Shown: one piece after another, positions 17,404 to 27,835 of the stretch | How positions within the stretch are numbered: position 1 is the first letter of the stretch | How the letters are laid out: the number at the start of each line of letters is the position of its first letter | Source: Daejeonella sp. JGW-45 | GTDB lineage: Bacteria; Bacteroidota; Bacteroidia; Sphingobacteriales; Sphingobacteriaceae | DNA: 64,000 nt | Assembly: GCF_029360805.1 (NCBI RefSeq) | Contig: NZ_JARKNC010000008.1 | Coordinates: 835,308-899,307 of the forward strand | Direction: 5' to 3' | Translations under genes and position numbers: made by a program | The notes under the pieces: model-generated | Told to the model about the DNA's origin: nothing | Database searches by the model: none | Seen by the model: only the letters and a program-made list of their open reading frames with translations

Positions 17404-18305
17404 TACCAGTCGAGCATTTCCAGGATCCGGTTCAGGTCGTCATCCGACATAAACCCGATTTCAATAGAACCCGCGTTCTTGTCTTTTAGTTTTAACTTAA
17501 CGTTTGTGCCGAATTTCGATGCAAGATCGTCCTGGATCTTCATATATTGAAACGAGATCCCGTCCTTCTTTACTGAGGAGGCTTTTGGTTTGCCCGACTT
17601 CTCGATCTGCCGTACTAATTCTTCGACCTTTCTAACCGAAAGCCCGCGGTTTATGATCTCCTGGAAGATATACAACTGTTGGTCAGGGTTCTCAACCGAT
17701 ATAAGGGCGCGTGCATGCCCCATAGATATCTCTTTGTCGCGAATAGCTGCCTGTATTGCAGGCGGGAGCTTGAGAAGACGGAGGTAGTTTGTAATCGTTG
17801 AACGGTTCTTGCTGACCCTGCTGCCCAATTCTTCCTGTTTCAGGTCGCACTCATCGATCATCCGCTGAAAGCTAAGGGCCACCTCTATTGCATTCAGGTT
17901 TTCACGCTGAATATTTTCGATAAGCGCCATCTCCAGCATCTGCTGGTCATTTGCAGTACGGACATAAGCAGGTATTTCCGTCAGGCCGGCAAGTTTTGAA
18001 GCGCGTAAACGCCGTTCGCCTGATATCAGCTGGTAGGAATTCTGCCCGGACTGCCGTACGGTTATGGGCTGGATAAGACCCTGGAGTTTAATTGAGTCCG
18101 CCAGCTCGTGTAAGGCTTCAGGATCAAAATCAGTCCGGGGCTGAAAAGGGTTTACCGTAACCTGGCTTATCTTAACAAAACTAATAGATCCCAAAGAAGT
18201 GCTTTCACTGCTGATCTGCTGCTTCCTCTCGGTTTCCGGCAGGTCTGAATCATCCAATAATGCACGTAGTCCTTTTCCCAGTCCTGTTTTCTTCTGATGG
18301 ATCAT
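17403..18305 (-). CDS. parB: Chromosome-partitioning protein ParB
   Basis: DNA-binding CTPase that loads on parS and works with ParA in origin segregation. The N-terminus is KKTGLGKGLRALL (ParA-interacting). The ParB nuclease-like/CTPase domain has the arginine motif SGERRLRASKLAG near residue 97 and ENIQRENLNAIEVA, followed by a KorB-type helix-turn-helix (LGSRVSKNRSTITNYLRLL). The 300 residues are typical. It lies 7 bp after parA. No parS dyad was seen in the window. Confidence 0.96.
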   Translation of the reverse strand: MIHQKKTGLGKGLRALLDDSDLPETERKQQISSESTSLGSISFVKISQVTVNPFQPRTDFDPEALHELADSIKLQGLIQPITVRQSGQNSYQLISGERRLRASKLAGLTEIPAYVRTANDQQMLEMALIENIQRENLNAIEVALSFQRMIDECDLKQEELGSRVSKNRSTITNYLRLLKLPPAIQAAIRDKEISMGHARALISVENPDQQLYIFQEIINRGLSVRKVEELVRQIEKSGKPKASSVKKDGISFQYMKIQDDLASKFGTNVKLKLKDKNAGSIEIGFMSDDDLNRILEMLDW

Positions 18306-18312
18306 AAAATAA

Positions 18313-19116
18313 TTATACTAATGCTTCCTTTTCGGCTTCTTCACTTGACAATAATCCATTTTTACGGATGATCTCGCGGGCCAGATTGAGATAATTGATC
18401 GCTCCTTTACAATTTGCATCATGCATGATCACGGAGATACCATAGCTTGGCGCCTCGCTTAGACGCGTATTGCGCTGGATTATCGTATCGAACACCAGGT
18501 CCTGGAAGTGGGTTTTCACCTCTTCTACAACCTGGTTTGACAAACGCAGGCGGACATCATACATCGTAAGAAGGATACCTTCTATCTGCAATTCGGTATT
18601 TAAACGGTTTTGAACGATTTTGATTGTGTTTAACAGCTTTCCGAGGCCTTCAAGTGCGAAATACTCGCATTGTACCGGGATTATAACGGAATCTGCCGCC
18701 GTAAGGGCGTTTATGGTGATCAACCCGAGTGAGGGTGAGCAATCTATAATGATAAAATCGTAGTTATCACGGATCCTGTCGAGCACCGCCTTCATCTTAT
18801 ATTCGCGGTTTGTCAGGTTGATCATTTCTATCTCAGCACCCACAAGATCGATATGAGCAGGCAGCAGATCCAGGTTTGGGGTATCCGTACTTTGTATCGC
18901 ATCAGCAGGGTCTATCTCATTGATGATACACTCGTAAATACTTGATTTTATTGTACGCGGATCGTACCCAATACCAGAGGTTGAGTTGGCCTGCGGATCT
19001 GCATCCACCAACAAAGTACGATACTCAAGCACAGCCAGACTGGCAGCCAAATTTATGGAAGAAGTCGTTTTCCCAACTCCACCTTTTTGGTTAGCTAACG
19101 CGATGATTTTACCCAT
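18313..19116 (-). CDS. parA: Chromosome-partitioning ATPase ParA (Soj)
   Basis: A 267-residue deviant-Walker ATPase. It starts MGKIIALANQKGGVGKTTSS with the signature lysine, then DADPQANST, IIDCSPSLGLITINAL and an RLSEAPSYG C-terminal block. It is the first gene of the run parA-parB-DUF5683-dapB-lepB on the minus strand. It diverges from the flavin reductase gene across a 177-bp AT-rich spacer that should contain its promoter. Confidence 0.96.
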   Translation of the reverse strand: MGKIIALANQKGGVGKTTSSINLAASLAVLEYRTLLVDADPQANSTSGIGYDPRTIKSSIYECIINEIDPADAIQSTDTPNLDLLPAHIDLVGAEIEMINLTNREYKMKAVLDRIRDNYDFIIIDCSPSLGLITINALTAADSVIIPVQCEYFALEGLGKLLNTIKIVQNRLNTELQIEGILLTMYDVRLRLSNQVVEEVKTHFQDLVFDTIIQRNTRLSEAPSYGISVIMHDANCKGAINYLNLAREIIRKNGLLSSEEAEKEALV

Positions 19117-19293
19117 ATAATAGAAGATAATTACAAATAACTGATATTAAGTAGACCAAAAAATATGGTTAAAGCACTAAAAAAGACTACTTTTGATACG
19201 TTTGAATGGCTTTTTACCAAGGACTAAAGATAGCAAACTTATGACTATTTAACCTGCGGGGCGATTTTCGTTTTGCACATCTTATCAACAAAA

Positions 19294-19815
19294 ATGATCA
19301 CCATAATTTCAGGGACAAACCGCGAAGGGAGTTATACGTTACGGCTGTCTGAATATTACCAGCGCCAATTAACCGCCAAAGGTTATGAGGCCGACCTGCT
19401 CTCTCTTACCGACCTGCCCCACCACCTGATTGGCACCGACCTGTACGGTCAGCGCAGCGAGGCATTCCAGCCGATCCAGGACAAGGTTAGCCTGACCAGC
19501 AAATTCCTCTTTATTTTTCCCGAGTACAATGGGGGCTTCCCGGGTATCCTGAAAACTTTTGTGGATGCCTGCAAGTTCCCGGAAAGCTTTTACGGCAAAA
19601 AGGCCGCCCTCGTAGGATTATCATCAGGGAAATACGGCAATGTACGGGGCGTGGATCATTTCACGGGGATCTGTCATTACGTGAACATGCACGTCTTACC
19701 GCTGAGGATACACATCCCGGCTATTCATAAAGAATTAGATGAAAACGGGGATCTTTTTAAAGAAGACACCATCCGGTTTACCAATCAGCAGATCGATCAG
19801 TTCATTGCCTTTTAG
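19294..19815 (+). CDS. NADPH-dependent FMN reductase family protein
   Basis: A 173-residue flavodoxin-fold reductase. The N-terminal MITIISGTNREGSYTLRLSE matches the FMN phosphate loop, and PEYNGGFPGILKTFVDA is the family block around residue 75. I chose the ATG at 19294. A TTG 21 bp upstream would add MHILSTK, which does not fit the family. Substrate (flavin, quinone, azo or chromate) cannot be decided. It diverges from parA and is followed by an unusual inverted repeat at 19.87-19.93 kb. Confidence 0.85.
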   Translation: MITIISGTNREGSYTLRLSEYYQRQLTAKGYEADLLSLTDLPHHLIGTDLYGQRSEAFQPIQDKVSLTSKFLFIFPEYNGGFPGILKTFVDACKFPESFYGKKAALVGLSSGKYGNVRGVDHFTGICHYVNMHVLPLRIHIPAIHKELDENGDLFKEDTIRFTNQQIDQFIAF

Positions 19816-19839
19816 GGACATTAAACGGCTAAAGCAGAT

Positions 19840-19965
19840 ACTTCCCAGGGACCTGGAAGGGTTCTGGAAGGGCTCTTGTTGGGCGATTATTGGGCTAAAG
19901 GGGTCAAAAACGCGGTTTTCGCCCAACAAGACCCCTGGAAGAGCCCTACAAAACCCCTTTTTTAG
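19840..19965. repeat. G/C-skewed inverted repeat block
   Basis: tcttgttgggcg (19874-19885) and cgcccaacaaga (19920-19931) are perfect 12-bp complements. Around them ctggaagggctc and cccctggaagagccc also face each other, as do aaggggt and acccct. It lies between the convergent flavin reductase and cobalamin-binding genes, where it could serve as a bidirectional 3'-end signal. Confidence 0.6.
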
Positions 19966-20032
19966 ACCATTTGCCGATCTGGTATAAAACAGCTTTTCAT
20001 ATCTCCCTCTTCATCCCTCCGGCTTTAAGCCA

Positions 20033-20962
20033 TCAGGCCAGGTTGAATTTAATCCAGCCCTCTCCTTCATAACCAAAAACAAACTGCTTCGGGTTGATGA
20101 TCTCAGCGAGGATCTCGATGCTATCTGTTAACCTGGGACCAGAGCGGTTGAAATACTGGTTACCATCAGCAATATAGACCCGGTTGTTCTTCACCGCTTT
20201 AAGATCTTGCCAGCCCGGAAGATCCAGTAAGAGGCTAATTTCCTGCAGGGTTCGTGGTATTGAAAACCCACAGGGCATGACAATAATTATCTCCGGATCG
20301 GAATTGGCGACGTCAACAAAATCAACAAATGGAGAATGCTTGCCATTGACAGCAAGCAGCAGCTCACCCCCGGCAACCTCCACCAGTTCGGGCGTCCAGT
20401 TTCCGGCTATCATCAGTGGTGCCAGCCATTCGATACAGGCAACGCGTGGCTTTTCGGAAATAAATTTAAGCTTATGGCGAATAATATCTATTCTTTCGCC
20501 GGCCCGTTCGAGGAGATCGTCTGCACGCTCGCTCACTCCAAAGACCGCCGCTATATTTTTAATATCGTTGTAAACATCTCCAAGCACATTTGGCTCCAGG
20601 GAGATTATCCGGCATTCTTTATCAAGCAGGCCTTCAAGTGCCGCTTCCACGTCCTTTAGGCTTACCGCGCAAACCTCGCATTGGGCCTGGGTAATGATCA
20701 CATCGGGATCCAACCGGCGGATCATCTCTCTATCGATCGTATAGATTGACAGAGCATCGCTAAGTATCTCTTTCACCTGTCTGTCGATTTCCTGACTGTC
20801 AGACCCCGAAATAAATTTAGCGGATGAGCATACGGGGAGCTCCCTTATGCTTTCCGGGAAATCACATTCGTGCGAGCGGCCAATAAGCTGGCTTTCCAGG
20901 CCAAGCGCACAAATAATTTCGGTAGCAGCGGGCAAGAGGGAAATAACTTTCAGATCAGCCAT
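20033..20962 (-). CDS. Cobalamin-binding, BtuF-like protein without signal peptide
   Basis: A 309-residue periplasmic-binding-protein fold of the helical-backbone type (BtuF/FecB group). It has VISLLPAATEIICALGL at the N-terminus, SHECDFP, the conserved TQAQCEVCAVS block and a C-terminal DGNQYFNRSGPRL block. I chose the ATG at 20960-20962 (MADLKVIS). There is no signal peptide or lipobox, which agrees with the family named cobalamin-binding protein that is often cytoplasmic. No BtuCD genes are adjacent. It is separated from the upstream receptor gene by a terminator. Confidence 0.8.
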   Translation of the reverse strand: MADLKVISLLPAATEIICALGLESQLIGRSHECDFPESIRELPVCSSAKFISGSDSQEIDRQVKEILSDALSIYTIDREMIRRLDPDVIITQAQCEVCAVSLKDVEAALEGLLDKECRIISLEPNVLGDVYNDIKNIAAVFGVSERADDLLERAGERIDIIRHKLKFISEKPRVACIEWLAPLMIAGNWTPELVEVAGGELLLAVNGKHSPFVDFVDVANSDPEIIIVMPCGFSIPRTLQEISLLLDLPGWQDLKAVKNNRVYIADGNQYFNRSGPRLTDSIEILAEIINPKQFVFGYEGEGWIKFNLA

Positions 20963-21002
20963 AGTATAGATTTCGGCAAATGTACATAAACCCCTTCTCA
21001 AC

Positions 21003-21032
21003 AAAAAAACTCCATCAATTCTGATAGAGTTT
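21003..21032 (-). terminator. Intrinsic terminator after the outer-membrane receptor gene
   Basis: On the minus strand aaactc-tatca / ttgatg-gagttt makes an 11-bp stem (one G.U) with a 4-nt loop, followed by a run of Ts. It lies between the receptor gene and the cobalamin-binding gene. Confidence 0.75.
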
Positions 21033-21070
21033 CTCTTTTGTCTTTACTCTTTATTCTTTGCTCCTGACTC

Positions 21071-23560
21071 TTACTGATTTCCTGTATTCTGCTCGTTCTG
21101 CTTCAAATCGTCATTTGTTACACCGCGTTTCTTACGGGGGGCTTGCATGGTCATCTTTCCGAAACGATAGCTGAAGCTCATTCCGAATGACCTGAATGGA
21201 AGGGAGAAATTGCTTGTCTGTGTAAAATCAGTTCCGCTAATGTTCTGACGGAAGTTCTTATTCTCATTAAACGGATCGATCACCGTCAGGCCAATACTGC
21301 CCTTTTTTGCAAGAATCTCTTTTTTCAAACCCAGGTTCCACATATTGAACGATGGATTTCTGCCCTGCGAGGTGCGGCGCGGCGAGTTGGTGATGAGGAA
21401 TGTTTCAAACGTCAGACCTTTTGGAAAAGCGTATGAGCCCATCAGGAACCCATTGTACAACAACTGCACACCGGAATTAGGATTAGCCACAACCACAGTA
21501 TTATTCGTGCTGATATCGTAGGTAAAGACATTGAAATTTCCGCGGAGGGTAAGCGGCTTCACAGGGTTTATCTGGCCGAAAAAGTTAAATCCTACAGAGT
21601 TATTTGTTCCTACGTTACGATAAGTTGTCCTTGATCCTGAAACTGTATTACCCGTGGTCGGGTCGGTAACGGTAGTAGGAATCACAAAACTTTCGATAAT
21701 ATCATTGGTGCGGCGATAGAACAGCGATCCGTTTACCACCGTGGTTTTAACGAACATTGAATAATTAAGCTCGATGTTGTGAGACAGTTCCGGTTTCAGC
21801 GAAGGGTTACCCTGCGATTGATTAAAGATATCTGCACTGTTCAGGAACGGGTTCAGGTAAAACAGGCTTGGCCTTTGCAGACGCTGGTTGTAGCTCACTT
21901 TAAGAGTTGAATAGTTCTTAAACGTCCGTGATATCACAAAGCTCGGTACTAAATTATAATAGCTGCTGCTAAATGGAGACACACCTGTTCCGGCGCTCCT
22001 GGCATCGCCTTCGATCTCGGTAGCTTCGTACCTCGCTCCTGCCCTGATGCCGTATTTCTTCGCCAGGGTAAAGCCTACCGTCGCGTAAGCAGAATATACA
22101 TCCTGGTTGTAGTCGTATACATAAGTACGTGCGGCGATGGGCGTGAACTCACCTGTAGTTGAATTTAAATTACGGGTGCGGTTATCGCTGACAATATCTC
22201 TCAAAATTCCTTTAACACCTGTTTCCAGGATAAGCTTTTTGAACGGATGTGTATAATCGATCTGTACGGTGTTTTCTGTATTATCAGCATCATTATTACC
22301 ATACTCGTCTATAGCGGTATTAGAGAAGTCAGTTGTATAATCATTCATCTGAACGCTGTGGGTCAGCTGATAAGCGATGGAGATCTGCTGGTCTTTCTTT
22401 TTAAATTTATGCAGATAGTCGCTGCTCCAGTCAATACCATTCATCTCGATGGAATTATCGCTCAGCCGGGTAAAGATCACAGGCGCGCCCCCAAAGGAAT
22501 TCTCGTTGATATTACTGCCGTCGACCTTTGTATTAAACCCGTTCAGGCGTAAGTTCGAACTGATTGAATTAAAGCTGTTAAAATCATAATCTGCGCCGAT
22601 CGAACCATTGGCGGCAAGCCTGTCTGACTCGCTCTTCCCGGTCTGGCTTAAAACCTGCGAGCCATTATTGGCTGCACGTTTGAATGAAATTGTACTTGTT
22701 TGTGGCCATGAATAAAACCCGCCTCCGTTTGCCGTTACCGCAAGACGGCCCGTTTTTGCATTAAGATTGACATTTCCGCTGTTCTGACGGGTGCCTACTC
22801 CCGCATTTACCGATCCGCTGACGCCAGCAAGATTATTCTTTTTGGTAATGATATTGATGATACCAGAGGTACCTTCCGCATCATACTTGGCAGATGGAGA
22901 TGTGATCACCTCCACATTTTTTATCTGGTCGGCCGGAATAGCTTTTAAAGCGTCAGCCATATTGTTTGCCATAGAACCTGATGGTTTACCATTAATAAGG
23001 ACCTTCACATTCTGACTTCCTCTCAGAGATACATTTCCTTCGAAATCTACGGAAAGGAGCGGCACTTTACGCAATACATCGGTTGCATTACCCCCGGCGA
23101 TTGCTACATCCTGCTCAGCATTATAAACAAGCTTATCGATCTTAGTTTCCACGATGGGAGCTGTACCGGTAACTACTACCTCGCCAAGGGCTTTTGCGTT
23201 TGGTGACAGAAAGATCCTGCCGAGATTCAGATCCGGCCTGGCTGCTGTAGTTTTCACAGAGTCAATGACCTTTGTCTGATACCCGAGGAAAGCGATGGTA
23301 ACGCGGTAAGTGCCCGCTGCAATGTTTTCAATTTTAAAGGCACCCTTATCGTCAGTAAGGGCTCCGTTTGTAGACCGGGTCGTACCGGCAGGGCCGAGGG
23401 CGATAGTCGCGTAGTCTATCGGAGCTTTAGAAAGAGAGTCCAGTATAGTTCCGGTTATCCTTCCGGTAACAGAGCTGGCCGCAGGTGCGCCCGGGCCCTG
23501 TGCCGAAACAGAGTCAATAATGGATATAAGGACTAATAATAGTAATAAACGTTTCATCAT
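21071..23560 (-). CDS. TonB-dependent receptor, outer membrane beta-barrel family protein
   Basis: An 829-residue outer-membrane protein. Its signal peptide is MMKRLLLLLVLISIIDSVSAQ (given in part). It is followed by a carboxypeptidase-regulatory-like domain (ITGTILDSLSKAPIDYATIAL ... GTYRVTIAFLGYQ), a plug domain with VLINGKPSG and the IEVITSPSAKYDAEGT-like GIINIITKK block, and a barrel of the OMP_b-brl_3 type ending in a YRFGKM region with a short basic tail. The start was set to the Met-Met at 23555-23560; the longer frame runs back into leuS. The ligand is unknown. The leuS terminator lies just upstream. Confidence 0.88.
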   Translation of the reverse strand: MMKRLLLLLVLISIIDSVSAQGPGAPAASSVTGRITGTILDSLSKAPIDYATIALGPAGTTRSTNGALTDDKGAFKIENIAAGTYRVTIAFLGYQTKVIDSVKTTAARPDLNLGRIFLSPNAKALGEVVVTGTAPIVETKIDKLVYNAEQDVAIAGGNATDVLRKVPLLSVDFEGNVSLRGSQNVKVLINGKPSGSMANNMADALKAIPADQIKNVEVITSPSAKYDAEGTSGIINIITKKNNLAGVSGSVNAGVGTRQNSGNVNLNAKTGRLAVTANGGGFYSWPQTSTISFKRAANNGSQVLSQTGKSESDRLAANGSIGADYDFNSFNSISSNLRLNGFNTKVDGSNINENSFGGAPVIFTRLSDNSIEMNGIDWSSDYLHKFKKKDQQISIAYQLTHSVQMNDYTTDFSNTAIDEYGNNDADNTENTVQIDYTHPFKKLILETGVKGILRDIVSDNRTRNLNSTTGEFTPIAARTYVYDYNQDVYSAYATVGFTLAKKYGIRAGARYEATEIEGDARSAGTGVSPFSSSYYNLVPSFVISRTFKNYSTLKVSYNQRLQRPSLFYLNPFLNSADIFNQSQGNPSLKPELSHNIELNYSMFVKTTVVNGSLFYRRTNDIIESFVIPTTVTDPTTGNTVSGSRTTYRNVGTNNSVGFNFFGQINPVKPLTLRGNFNVFTYDISTNNTVVVANPNSGVQLLYNGFLMGSYAFPKGLTFETFLITNSPRRTSQGRNPSFNMWNLGLKKEILAKKGSIGLTVIDPFNENKNFRQNISGTDFTQTSNFSLPFRSFGMSFSYRFGKMTMQAPRKKRGVTNDDLKQNEQNTGNQ

Positions 23561-23624
23561 AATTGAATTTGAAATTAGTCGCGGCAGCACATCAATTGTT
23601 ACACCTTTGCCATTATTTCTTGGA

Positions 23625-23670
23625 TAAAAAAAAGGCTGACTCCTCATGTCAAAACACGAGGAGTCAGCCT
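23625..23670 (-). terminator. Intrinsic terminator of leuS
   Basis: aggctgactcctc / gaggagtcagcct is a perfect 13-bp stem around a 12-nt loop. On the minus strand it is followed by eight Ts. It lies 12 bp after the leuS stop codon. Confidence 0.93.
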
Positions 23671-23681
23671 GCAGTACCAGA

Positions 23682-26468
23682 TCAGACAACAACGTTGATA
23701 ATCTTCCCTTTTACAAATATTACCTTCTTGGGGGTCTTGCCATCCATATAGCGCAGTATATCTTCATTGGCAAGCACAATAGCCTCCACTTCGGGCTGCG
23801 GCAAACCAAGTGAAATATTCAGGTTCAGGCGGGTCTTGCCGTTGATTGATACCGGGTAAGAAAATTCGTTTTCAACCAGGTATTCCGCATTAAAAGCAGG
23901 GTAATTCGCCACAGAGATAGTTCCTGCCTGATTTCCCAGCAGGGTCCATAATTCCTCTGTAATATGAGGTGCATAGGGCTGCAGTACAATGACCAGATCC
24001 TGGAGTATTTGCCTTTTGTTGCACTTCAGATCTGTAAGCTCATTCACGCAGATCATGAAGCTCGAAACCGATGTATTAAACGAAAACCGTTCGATATCTT
24101 CTTCAACTTTGCGGATGATCTTGTGCAGCGCTTTAAACTCTGCTTTTGAAGGCTCTTCATCCGATACCCTGAAGTTAAATTCATCATCGTGGAACAGTTT
24201 CCAGAATTTCCGGAGGAACTTAAAAACACCCTCTATTCCGTTCGTATTCCATGGTTTGCTTTGTTCAAGCGGACCAAGGAACATTTCATACATACGAAGC
24301 GTATCCGCGCCGAAACGTTCAGTCAGTTCATCAGGATTAACCACATTGAATTTGGACTTAGACATCTTTTCGATCTCTACGCCACATATATATTTCCCGT
24401 TTTCGAGGATAAACTCCGCATTTTCAAATTCGGGCCGGAAGGCTTTAAATTTCGTGAGGTCAAGAATCTCGTTCTCAACGATATTTACATCCACGTGCAT
24501 AGCAGATGCTTTATATTGTGATCGTAATCCTGCCGAAACAAAAGTATTAGTTCCTTTACCTTCAGCATCAATTAAGCGATATACGAAGTTAGATCTTCCC
24601 TGGATCATCCCCTGGTTGATGAGCTTCTTAAAAGGCTCCTCTTCGATAACATATCCAAGGTCTTTGAGGAATTTGTTCCAGAAACGGCTGTATAACAAAT
24701 GACCTGTCGCATGCTCCGATCCCCCGATATATAAATCCACATCTTTCCAGTAGGCGATTGCATCTTTCGAAGCAAACTCACCTTCATTCCGGGCATCCAT
24801 GTATCTGAACCAATACCAGCTGGAGCCTGCCCAGCCGGGCATGGTGCTTAATTCATATTCCAGCTCTCCACGGTACTTCCAGTTGTCGGCGCGGCCAAGC
24901 GGCGGTTCACCGCTTTCAGTTGGCAGGTATTTATCAACCTCGGGGAGTACTAAGGGCAGTTCAGCTGCGTCGATCAGCTGTGGTAAGCCGTCTTTGAAAT
25001 ATACAGGAACGGGTTCACCCCAGTAACGCTGTCTTCCAAAAATTGCATCACGAAGTCGATAATTCACTTTGGCTTTACCAGCACCCAGCTCTTCAAGCTT
25101 TTCGATCAGCTTAGTAGTAGCGGCTTTGTAATCAAGCCCGTTAATGATGCCTGAATTAATATATTTCCCTTCTTTAGTGGGATCTGCCTGTTCGTCCAGC
25201 CCTACCTGGGCATCTGAAATCGCCACGATCGGCAGGCCGAACTTAGTAGCAAAAAGCCAGTCACGCTGGTCGCCGGAAGGAACAGCCATCACCGCACCGG
25301 TTCCGTATCCGGCAAGAACATAATCTGCTATCCAAACAGGGATCTGTTCACCGCTAACCGGATGAAGTGCATACGATCCGGTAAAGGCTCCAGACACCGT
25401 TTTAGTATCTGCCATACGATCAAGCTCACTTTTCTTCTTAGTCTGATCGATGTAATTCGTTATTTCAGCTTTCCTGTCAGGGGTGGTAAGTGATTCTACC
25501 AGCTCATGTTCAGGAGCAAGTACCAGGAAAGTAGTTCCATAAATGGTATCCACCCGGGTTGTAAACACTTCTATGAATTCAGGCCTGTTTTTCAGTCCGA
25601 ACTTTACCAGTGCGCCTACGCTCTTACCTATCCAGTTACGTTGCATCTCTTTCAAGGGTTCCGGCCAATCAACAGTGTCCAGTCCTTGAATTAGACGATC
25701 TGCATAAGCTGTGATGCGCATGCTCCACTGCATCATTTTCTTTTGTTCAACCGGATAACCACCCCGCTCAGAGAATCCATCTTTTACTTCATCATTAGCC
25801 AGAACAGTTCCCAGGGCCGGGCACCAGTTCACGGTACTCTCGCGCAGGTAAGTAAGACGGTATTTAAGCAATTCGACCTGCTTTTCTTCGTCAGACTTTT
25901 CCCTCCATTCTTCGGCTGTGAAACTGCTTGTATCATCATCGCAAACAGCTTTGATCCCTTCGCTGCCCGCACGTCCAAACTTCTCAGTAAGACTTTCAAT
26001 GCTCTCGGCTTTATCTGTATCCAGGTTATACCATGAGTTGAACAAAAGCATAAAGATCCATTGGGTCCACTTATAATACCCCGGATCACTTGTACGGACT
26101 TCCCGGCTCCAATCAAAGGAAAAACCGAGATTATCGAGTTGCTCCCTATACCTGTTAATATTCGCTTCTGTAGTTATTGCCGGGTGCTGACCGGTCTGAA
26201 TGGCGTACTGTTCTGCAGGCAGTCCGAAAGAGTCATATCCCATGGGATGCAGTACATTAAAGCCTTTGAGCCTTTTATACCGTGAAAAAATATCGGAAGC
26301 TATGTATCCAAGAGGATGGCCGACATGCAAACCCGCACCTGAAGGGTAAGGGAACATATCCAGTACATAATATTTGGGTTTTGCTGAATGATTGTCAACT
26401 TTAAAAGTCTGATTGTCGGCCCAGAATCTTTGCCACTTCTTCTCTATTTCCCTGAATTGATAATCCAT
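23682..26468 (-). CDS. leuS: Leucyl-tRNA synthetase
   Basis: Class Ia synthetase charging tRNA-Leu. Its 928 residues start [16 protein letters not shown], followed by [16 protein letters not shown] (HIGH box variant HVGH), the editing CP1 domain in the middle and the [12 protein letters not shown] box (the KMSKS loop) near residue 700. An anticodon-binding helical domain and a beta-grasp C-terminal domain follow. It is monocistronic, with a strong terminator after it and a 250-bp divergent spacer to ftsX. Confidence 0.97.
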   Translation of the reverse strand: MDYQFREIEKKWQRFWADNQTFKVDNHSAKPKYYVLDMFPYPSGAGLHVGHPLGYIASDIFSRYKRLKGFNVLHPMGYDSFGLPAEQYAIQTGQHPAITTEANINRYREQLDNLGFSFDWSREVRTSDPGYYKWTQWIFMLLFNSWYNLDTDKAESIESLTEKFGRAGSEGIKAVCDDDTSSFTAEEWREKSDEEKQVELLKYRLTYLRESTVNWCPALGTVLANDEVKDGFSERGGYPVEQKKMMQWSMRITAYADRLIQGLDTVDWPEPLKEMQRNWIGKSVGALVKFGLKNRPEFIEVFTTRVDTIYGTTFLVLAPEHELVESLTTPDRKAEITNYIDQTKKKSELDRMADTKTVSGAFTGSYALHPVSGEQIPVWIADYVLAGYGTGAVMAVPSGDQRDWLFATKFGLPIVAISDAQVGLDEQADPTKEGKYINSGIINGLDYKAATTKLIEKLEELGAGKAKVNYRLRDAIFGRQRYWGEPVPVYFKDGLPQLIDAAELPLVLPEVDKYLPTESGEPPLGRADNWKYRGELEYELSTMPGWAGSSWYWFRYMDARNEGEFASKDAIAYWKDVDLYIGGSEHATGHLLYSRFWNKFLKDLGYVIEEEPFKKLINQGMIQGRSNFVYRLIDAEGKGTNTFVSAGLRSQYKASAMHVDVNIVENEILDLTKFKAFRPEFENAEFILENGKYICGVEIEKMSKSKFNVVNPDELTERFGADTLRMYEMFLGPLEQSKPWNTNGIEGVFKFLRKFWKLFHDDEFNFRVSDEEPSKAEFKALHKIIRKVEEDIERFSFNTSVSSFMICVNELTDLKCNKRQILQDLVIVLQPYAPHITEELWTLLGNQAGTISVANYPAFNAEYLVENEFSYPVSINGKTRLNLNISLGLPQPEVEAIVLANEDILRYMDGKTPKKVIFVKGKIINVVV

Positions 26469-26720
26469 CTTATTAAACTAAGGTGCGAAAATACTTAGAA
26501 AAGTTGAAAGTGGAGAGTTGAAAATTGAAAGTGGAGTTCTGCGTGATACGTTAACATGCTGAAGCGAAAAGCTAAATGCTAAAAATCTGCCAGCCGCGAT
26601 AAGCTGGCATCTCGGATCTCGTTGCTCACAGCTCTTTAACAAACTTTAACTCATATTAACATTCAAATTCCTACGTTTATAAGAGTGAAATCTTTATTTT
26701 CGCGATTATAATACAAGCTC

Positions 26721-27599
26721 ATGGAAGAATTTGAAGGAAGCACCTCATCCAGAAAGACTAAAACCATTTATGTTTCGACTGTGATTTCCATTGCATTAGT
26801 TTTACTCATGACAGGCTTGCTGGGCCTGATTTTGGTGCATGCAAAAAATCTCTCGAATTATGTTAAGGAGAATATAGTCCTGAATATTATCGTGAACGAG
26901 GGTGCCAAAGAAGTTGACATTGCAGCTCTTCAAAAACAACTCGACGCCAATCCCTACGTTCTAAAAACTCAGTATGTAAGTAAAGAACTTGCAGCCAGAA
27001 ATCTTACAAAGGATCTGGGAGAAGACTTTGTGGAATTCCTGGGTTATAACCCGCTTTTATCATCAATTGATGTTTATATGAAGGCCGATTATGCCAACAA
27101 CGCAAGTATTCAGACCTTTACATCGCAACTAAATAAAAACCCGCTGGTTAAAGAAGTGATTTATCAGAAATCACTGATCGATATGGTCAATCAAAACATC
27201 AGGGGAATCGGCCTGGTGATCCTGGCCTTTGCCGGGATATTATTGATCATTGCAGTGGCCCTGATTAACAATACTATACGTCTTGCAATTTATTCCCAGC
27301 GCTTTCTTATCAAAAGCATGCAGCTGGTGGGTGCTACGAGAGGTTTTATTCGTAAGCCCTTCCTGGCGTACGGCATCATGCATGGATTATTGGCCGGCCT
27401 GATTGCTATAATTTTGCTGCTCTTAACACTTTATTTCGCTCAGCAACAGGTTCCGGAAATGATCATTTTACGGAATTGGTTTGAGTTTATAATTGTCTTC
27501 GCGGGAGTTATTGGCATTGGCATACTGATATCGGGCTTAAGTACCTATTTCGCTGTCAGTAAGTTCCTTCGTTTAAAAATACATGACCTTTACAGATAA
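26721..27599 (+). CDS. ftsX: Cell-division permease-like protein FtsX
   Basis: A 292-residue membrane protein with four predicted helices: one near 17-40 and three from about 165 to 280. Between helix 1 and helix 2 is a periplasmic domain (about 45-160), the FtsX extracellular domain. FtsX works with the ATPase FtsE to activate septal peptidoglycan hydrolases; ftsE is not adjacent here. It is the first gene of a tightly packed run ftsX-DUF3098-uppP-truB. Its stop overlaps the next ATG (TAATG). Confidence 0.93.
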   Translation: MEEFEGSTSSRKTKTIYVSTVISIALVLLMTGLLGLILVHAKNLSNYVKENIVLNIIVNEGAKEVDIAALQKQLDANPYVLKTQYVSKELAARNLTKDLGEDFVEFLGYNPLLSSIDVYMKADYANNASIQTFTSQLNKNPLVKEVIYQKSLIDMVNQNIRGIGLVILAFAGILLIIAVALINNTIRLAIYSQRFLIKSMQLVGATRGFIRKPFLAYGIMHGLLAGLIAIILLLLTLYFAQQQVPEMIILRNWFEFIIVFAGVIGIGILISGLSTYFAVSKFLRLKIHDLYR

Positions 27600-27835
27600 T
27601 GGCACAGAAAAACACCACGGTTAAAGAAACCAACCAACAGCCTTTTGTATTTGCAAAAATCAACTATGTGCTTATGATCGTCAGTATCCTGATCGTCATT
27701 CTGGGTTTTATAATTATGACTGGCGACGCGGATATCTATAGCTCCGGCAAAATAGTGATCGCCCCAATAATCGTTTTGACAGGCTTCGCCATCGGCTTCA
27801 TTGCAATTCTTAAAAAACCTGCAAATAATAGTTAA
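27599..27835 (+). CDS. DUF3098 small membrane protein
   Basis: A 78-residue protein with a hydrophilic N-terminus, [22 protein letters not shown] as first membrane helix (cited in part) and a second helix [18 protein letters not shown]. The MTGDAD motif between the helices is typical of DUF3098. It overlaps both neighbours by one base, always between ftsX and uppP in this group as far as I recall. Role unknown; an accessory part in envelope assembly is inferred. Confidence 0.88.
   Translation: MAQKNTTVKETNQQPFVFAKINYVLMIVSILIVILGFIIMTGDADIYSSGKIVIAPIIVLTGFAIGFIAILKKPANNS

Noticed and set aside
17403..19293. parS site near parAB
   Set aside because: I looked for a tgttncacgtgnaaca-type dyad around parA/parB and saw none. 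parS is probably elsewhere.
26583..26612. Hairpin tgccagc/gctggca with T-run upstream of leuS as an attenuator or T-box
   Set aside because: No leucine-rich short ORF precedes it on the minus strand, T-boxes are not expected in this phylum, and word repeats surround it. Left as an unexplained hairpin.
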